Origin: Actinomycetota bacterium | GTDB taxonomy: Bacteria > Actinomycetota > Thermoleophilia > Solirubrobacterales > Solirubrobacteraceae | NCBI GenBank assembly: GCA_019348575.1 | Contig: JAHWJE010000027.1 | Span: 1-9,629, forward strand | Direction: 5' to 3' | DNA length: 9,629 bases | Shown here: in pieces, positions 6,357 through 9,629 of the stretch | How the letters are laid out: each line of letters opens with the position of its first letter | Numbering within the stretch: the stretch's first letter is position 1 | Program-made: the position numbers and the translations under genes | The notes under the pieces: model-generated | What the model was told of the DNA's origin: nothing | The model's input: the letters and a program-made list of their open reading frames with translations, nothing else | Database searches by the model: none

Positions 6357-7151
6357 ATGACCGGACTGATGCAACGCATCTTCCGCCGCCGTGCCCGCGG
6401 CTCGTCTCGTCGCGGTACGGGCGGCCTGCTGGGCCGGCTTCCGCCCGGCCTGCTTCGCGGACGCTCGAACGCCAAGCGCCCGGCGTGGGGCAGGAAGGCC
6501 GCCGCGCCTGCGCCGAGCGGCCACGAGCTGCAGCAGACGCAGGACACCCAGGTCATCGTCCAGCAGGTCCCGGGCGGCGCCGGCGCCGGCGGCCCTGGCT
6601 TCCGCGATCGCGGCAGGCTGCGCCGGCGGCTGCGCTTCCTGCGCCGGGCGCGCGAGCTCGCGTTCCGCGACATCGGCGGGCTGATGTTCGACATGCGCCG
6701 CTTCGGGCGCGAGCGGCCGGACCTCGTCGAGGCGAAGATCGCCGCGCTCGCGGCGGTCGACCGGGAGCTGCGCGCGCTCGAGCGGATCCTCGACGACCGC
6801 CGGCCGCTGCACGAGCTCCACGAACCCGGCATCACCTCCTGTGCGCGCTGCGGCGCGCTGCACGCCAGCGACTCGAACTTCTGCCCCCACTGCGGCCTAC
6901 AGGTCGGCGGACCGCGGGCGATGGGTGAGGTCGGCGGCGCGATCGCCGCCCCGCCGCAGCCGCCGCTGGAGCCGGTCCACCGCCCCGCGTCGCCGGCTGT
7001 CGCCGCCCCGCCGCCGCCCGCTCCCCCGCCGCCGCCCTCCCCGGGGTCCGCGCCCGCGCCTGACTCGACCAGCGGCCGGCCGGCGTCGTCCACCACCTCC
7101 CAGCCGACCGAGACGATGCGTCCCCCGCGCGCGCCCGACGACGGCTCGTGA
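6357..7151 (+). CDS. Zinc-ribbon protein with basic N-terminus and Pro-rich tail
   Basis: This is a 264-residue soluble protein. Residues 1-50 are Arg-rich and 51-82 form a Gln/Gly linker. Residues 85-148 form a charged helical segment containing FRDIGGLMFDMRRFGRERPD, and a zinc ribbon follows with Cys162, Cys165, Cys176 and Cys179 (CARCG...CPHCG). The last 80 residues are Pro/Ala-rich and probably disordered. The helical block plus double-Cys ribbon resembles a conserved actinobacterial family of unknown function, as far as I recall. The frame is open far upstream, but composition before 6357 looks non-coding, so the ATG at 6357 (or 6369) is preferred; neither has a clear Shine-Dalgarno sequence. 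It overlaps the next gene by GTGA. A nucleic-acid or protein-binding adaptor is possible; no enzymatic motif is seen. Confidence 0.8.
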   Translation: MTGLMQRIFRRRARGSSRRGTGGLLGRLPPGLLRGRSNAKRPAWGRKAAAPAPSGHELQQTQDTQVIVQQVPGGAGAGGPGFRDRGRLRRRLRFLRRARELAFRDIGGLMFDMRRFGRERPDLVEAKIAALAAVDRELRALERILDDRRPLHELHEPGITSCARCGALHASDSNFCPHCGLQVGGPRAMGEVGGAIAAPPQPPLEPVHRPASPAVAAPPPPAPPPPPSPGSAPAPDSTSGRPASSTTSQPTETMRPPRAPDDGS

Positions 7152-7600
7152 GCGCACAGCCGCCCGCCGGTCCAGGCCAGCTCCCGCCGCCCGGCTCCCT
7201 GCGCTGCCCGCGCTGCTCGGCGACCGTCGGGCCCGAACAGGACTGGTGCCTCGAATGCGGCGCTCCGGCCCGTACCCGCCTCGCCCCGACGCCCAACTGG
7301 CAGCTGCCGACCGTCGCGATCGGAGCGATCGTCCTGCTCGCGGGCGCGCTGCTGGCATTCGCGTTCGTCGAGCTGACCGATGACGAGGGCGTGACGGCCG
7401 GCACGACGCCGACCGCCGTCGTCGAGACGGCGCCGCCCGCCGTCGTCGTGCCGCCGGCCGTGGTCGCGCCGACGGCGACGACGACCGCTCCTGTCGCTCC
7501 GGCTGTGCCCGAGACGGTGCCGGGGCAGCCGGCGCCCACGCCGACGACCGCGACCACGGCGACGACGGGGACGACGGCCACGACGGGGACGACGCGGTAG
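7148..7600 (+). CDS. Membrane-anchored zinc-ribbon protein with Thr/Pro-rich tail
   Basis: This 150-residue protein starts at a GTG inside the GTGA overlap with the previous gene. After a Pro-rich lead, residues 20-37 form a zinc ribbon (CPRC...CLEC). One membrane helix follows (about 49-75, rich in Ala/Leu/Val), then a tail of Val/Pro/Ala and finally TTA/TTG triplets ending TTR. By the usual topology the ribbon is cytoplasmic and the Pro/Thr tail is outside, where it could cross the cell wall. This layout recurs in actinobacterial zinc-ribbon proteins of unknown role. Coupling to the upstream zinc-ribbon gene suggests the two act together, perhaps one soluble and one membrane-bound. No enzyme motif is present. 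Confidence 0.8.
   Translation: MSAQPPAGPGQLPPPGSLRCPRCSATVGPEQDWCLECGAPARTRLAPTPNWQLPTVAIGAIVLLAGALLAFAFVELTDDEGVTAGTTPTAVVETAPPAVVVPPAVVAPTATTTAPVAPAVPETVPGQPAPTPTTATTATTGTTATTGTTR
7544..7597 (+). repeat. Nine-base tandem repeat encoding Thr-Thr-Ala/Gly
   Basis: Six consecutive 9-base units (acg acg gcg/ggg type) encode TTA TTA TTG TTA TTG TTR, ending at the stop codon of the membrane zinc-ribbon gene. Such a tract can gain or lose units by slippage without breaking the frame, so tail length may vary between strains. Confidence 0.8.
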
Positions 7601-7626
7601 CCGCTCGAAGCGACGCGGGCGCAGGG

Positions 7627-9081
7627 TCAGCGCAGCGCCGGCCAGCGACCGGCAGAGAGGCGCTGCTGCACGCGCAGCGCGAGCGGATGAACCGCGACGG
7701 ACGGCGGGTCGACGGGGTCGGAGGCTCCCACCGCCTCCAGGGTGCTCACCACCGACCGCGACAGCGCGCCGAGGTCGTAGCCGCCCTCGAGCACGATCCC
7801 GAGCGCAATGCCCAGCTCGGCGGCGCACGCGCGCATCAGCGCCGCCATCCCGGCAAAGCCGGCGTCGCTGACGACGCACGACGCCAGGGGGTCGTCCGCG
7901 TGCGCGTCGTAGCCCGCGGATATGAGCAGCAGATCGGGCGCGAACGCCCGCGCCAGCGGCGCCACGACGTGCGCGACGTGCGACAGGAACACGTCGTCGC
8001 CCGAGCCCGCCGGGACGGGCATGTTCACCGTGTACCCCTCGCCCGGGCCGCTTCCGACGTCCGACGCCGGCCCCGTCCCGGGATACAGCGGCGACTGGTG
8101 GATCGAGCAGAACAGGACGTCGTCGCGCGCGTGGAAGATCGCGTTGGTCCCGTTGCCGTGGTGTACGTCCCAGTCGAAGATCATCACCCGCTGCGCCCCG
8201 TGCGCGTCCAGCGCGTGTTGCGCCGCGACCGCGGCGTTGCCGAACAGGCAGAAGCCCATCGCGCGCGCGGGCTTGGCGTGATGGCCCGGCGGGCGGTGCA
8301 GGGAGGCGCCGACGCCGACGTCCTCGTGCAGCTGCGTCCTGCTGGGCGCGCGCTTGGCGCGGGGCTTGATGCGGTGGCGGAGATTCGTCCTGGCGCGGCG
8401 CTGGGCGCGCTTGCTGCTGGACGCGCGCCTGCCAGACGCTTTCTTCTTCGCCAGCGACGGCGCGCGCTTCGCGGAGGGCGACGACGCCGGCGTGCTCACC
8501 GGCGCGGCGGAGGTCTTCGACGGCGGCGCGGCGACGCTCGTGTCGGCGGCGGCAGGCGCAGTCGCGGACGCGGACGCGGACGCGGCGTCGCCGGCCGGCG
8601 CGTCGGACGGCGCATTCGCTGCAGGCGGATCGGCCCGCGGCGCGGGCGGCGCCTGTGGCGCGCTGGCCGCGGGCGGCTGCTTGGCCGGCTCGTCGCTCGC
8701 CGCGGGCGGCTGCTTGGCCGGCTCGTCGGGCAGCACGACCGGCGGTGTCGGGCCGGTGGTGGGTGGGAGGACGCAGACGCTGCCGTCGCCCAGGACGCCG
8801 CTCGGGGTACCGTCGGCGAGGGTGTCGGTGATCTGGCAGACGGGTGACACGACGGGGTCCGCGGCCGCGGGGGCGCCCTGGGCCGGCGACAGCGCGGGCA
8901 GGAGGCACAGGCCCGAGATCGCCACGACCGACAGACCGACCCGCGCGAACGCGAAGCGGCGTCCGCGGCCGCCGCCACGCACCTCGACGGGCGTGGCGGG
9001 ATCGAGCAGCAGCGCGCGGTTGGCGTCGGGGTCGAAGAGGACCTCCAGCGATCCGTCGAAGTCGTTCTGCGGCCGGGACAT
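7627..9081 (-). CDS. Chimeric protein: membrane-anchored Pro/Ala- and Lys/Arg-rich half joined to a truncated histone-deacetylase-family domain
   Basis: From the ATG at 9081 (GAGG eight bases upstream; an ATG at 9099 overlapping the peptidase stop is an alternative) the protein has 484 residues. Residues 1-42 are cytoplasmic, 47-66 a membrane helix or signal anchor after RGRR, 70-200 Pro/Ala-rich, and 203-249 strongly Lys/Arg-rich. From about 260 it becomes a deacetylase: RPPGHHAKPARAMGFCLF (263-280, catalytic His267/His268), FDWDVHHGNG (302-311, metal ligands Asp305/His307), SAGYDAHADDP (388-398, Asp392) and LEGGYDL (431-437, Tyr435). AcuC/HDAC proteins normally have about 130 fold-forming residues before the PPGHHA motif; these are absent and replaced by the unrelated half. 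No stop or frameshift separates the parts. It may be a real fusion, a deletion-born remnant of two genes, or an assembly join. The reading frame is certain; activity and location are not. Confidence 0.8.
   Translation of the reverse strand: MSRPQNDFDGSLEVLFDPDANRALLLDPATPVEVRGGGRGRRFAFARVGLSVVAISGLCLLPALSPAQGAPAAADPVVSPVCQITDTLADGTPSGVLGDGSVCVLPPTTGPTPPVVLPDEPAKQPPAASDEPAKQPPAASAPQAPPAPRADPPAANAPSDAPAGDAASASASATAPAAADTSVAAPPSKTSAAPVSTPASSPSAKRAPSLAKKKASGRRASSSKRAQRRARTNLRHRIKPRAKRAPSRTQLHEDVGVGASLHRPPGHHAKPARAMGFCLFGNAAVAAQHALDAHGAQRVMIFDWDVHHGNGTNAIFHARDDVLFCSIHQSPLYPGTGPASDVGSGPGEGYTVNMPVPAGSGDDVFLSHVAHVVAPLARAFAPDLLLISAGYDAHADDPLASCVVSDAGFAGMAALMRACAAELGIALGIVLEGGYDLGALSRSVVSTLEAVGASDPVDPPSVAVHPLALRVQQRLSAGRWPALR
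8666..8727 (-). repeat. 29-base direct repeat, period 33, encoding DEPAKQPPAAS twice
   Basis: A 29-base stretch (8666-8694) recurs exactly at 8699-8727, giving two copies of the 11-residue unit DEPAKQPPAAS in the Pro/Ala-rich region of the chimeric protein. The identical sequence suggests recent tandem duplication or slippage. The shift of 33 bases keeps the frame. Confidence 0.9.
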
Positions 9082-9095
9082 GTCGGGAACCTCAC

Positions 9096-9629
9096 TCATG
9101 ACGTGAACAGGATCACCAGCGTCCCGAACGCGAGGAACGGGCCGAAGGGGAGGGTCGCGCCCTTGATCGAGCCCTGGCGGACCCGCATCCAGAGGGCGAT
9201 CGGGACGATCGCGAAGCAGCCGACGACGATCGCGCCGAAGACCTGCCACCCGGCGATCGTTCCGAGCAGCACCGCGAGCTTGATGTCGCCCATGCCCATC
9301 GCGTCGCGGCGGAAGATGAGCGGCGCCGCGAGGAAGGCGGCGGCGGCAGGACCGGCGAGCAGCCACTCGAGGGCGTCGCCGGGGAAGAAGACGAGCTGCA
9401 GCGCGAGCAGGATCGCGGTGGCCGGCAGCAGGATCCTGTTGGGCAGGACGCGGTGCTCGATGTCGATCGCCGCAAGCACCGTGAGCACGACGGACGCGAT
9501 CGCGGCGATCAGCGCCTGGGGCTCGAGGCCGAAGCTGCCGACCGCGAGCAGCGGCAGGCCGATGCAGAAGACGGGGACGAGCGGGTGGCGCGGGATCAGC
9601 TCCCGCAGTGGAACGTCGGCACTCGAGCC
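9096..9629 (-). CDS. Type IV prepilin peptidase, A24 family (5' partial)
   Basis: The frame is open to the right edge, so the N-terminus is missing; about 177 residues are visible. They form a polytopic membrane protein with the two catalytic aspartates of the family: AAIDIEHRVLPNRI (the D...PN motif) and GMGDIKL (the GxGDxK motif). These enzymes cut leader peptides from prepilins and pseudopilins at the cytoplasmic face; some also N-methylate the new end through a separate domain, which cannot be judged here. The GTG at 9488 lies within continuous hydrophobic coding sequence and is not the true start. The TGA at 9096-9098 overlaps the alternative ATG of the next gene by ATGA. The Flp-like pilin at 5829-6056 is a plausible substrate. 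Confidence 0.92.
   Translation of the reverse strand, partial: GSSADVPLRELIPRHPLVPVFCIGLPLLAVGSFGLEPQALIAAIASVVLTVLAAIDIEHRVLPNRILLPATAILLALQLVFFPGDALEWLLAGPAAAAFLAAPLIFRRDAMGMGDIKLAVLLGTIAGWQVFGAIVVGCFAIVPIALWMRVRQGSIKGATLPFGPFLAFGTLVILFTS

Noticed and set aside
7687..8847. Long plus-strand frame opposite the chimeric gene
   Set aside because: Arg/Val-rich shadow of the minus-strand deacetylase motifs; no motif or ribosome site.
6200..8908. Very long minus-strand open frame (about 900 codons)
   Set aside because: It is Arg/Ala-rich with no family motif, and it crosses three well-supported genes on both strands. Long stop-free frames are expected opposite GC-rich genes.

Overview
The window is very GC-rich, with G or C at most third codon positions and many GTG starts. 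It is densely packed, and several neighbouring genes overlap by 4 bases (ATGA or GTGA). The gene set (SpoIIE-type phosphatase, Flp-like pilin, A24 prepilin peptidase, murI-rph-rdgB cluster, zinc-ribbon proteins with Pro/Thr-rich tails) suggests a high-GC actinobacterium, perhaps of the Thermoleophilia/Solirubrobacterales type. This placement is inferred from style and gene content; no marker gene proves it.

Layout. (1) At 1-1067 (+) is the 3' part of a gene for an envelope protein with a hydrophobic segment followed by thrombospondin type 3-like Asp-rich repeats; it runs off the left edge. (2) At 1224-2689 (+) are two coupled genes: a 71-residue two-helix membrane protein and a membrane-anchored PP2C/SpoIIE-family phosphatase. 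(3) At 2705-5782 (-) is a tight housekeeping cluster read as murI (glutamate racemase), rph (RNase PH), rdgB (XTP/dITP pyrophosphatase) and a cation diffusion facilitator transporter. A small Flp/TadE-like pilin gene lies just upstream at 5829-6056 (-). (4) At 6057-6356 is a 300-base divergent intergenic region with palindromes near the pilin gene. (5) At 6357-7600 (+) are two overlapping zinc-ribbon genes; the second product is membrane-anchored. (6) At 7627-9629 (-) are the 3' part of a type IV prepilin peptidase gene and, right after it, a gene whose product joins a membrane-anchored Pro/Ala-rich and Lys/Arg-rich N-terminal half to the C-terminal half of a histone-deacetylase-family domain.

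How the parts relate. The prepilin peptidase and the Flp-like pilin fit one pilus system, although they sit about 3 kb apart. The phosphatase and its small partner look like a signalling pair. The murI-rdgB block serves cell wall, RNA maturation and nucleotide-pool cleaning. The most unusual object is the HDAC chimera at 7627-9081: it keeps all recognisable catalytic residues but lacks roughly the first third of the usual deacetylase fold. It is either a real in-frame fusion/deletion or an assembly join. No CRISPR array, tRNA, rRNA, insertion sequence or clear defence system was seen.
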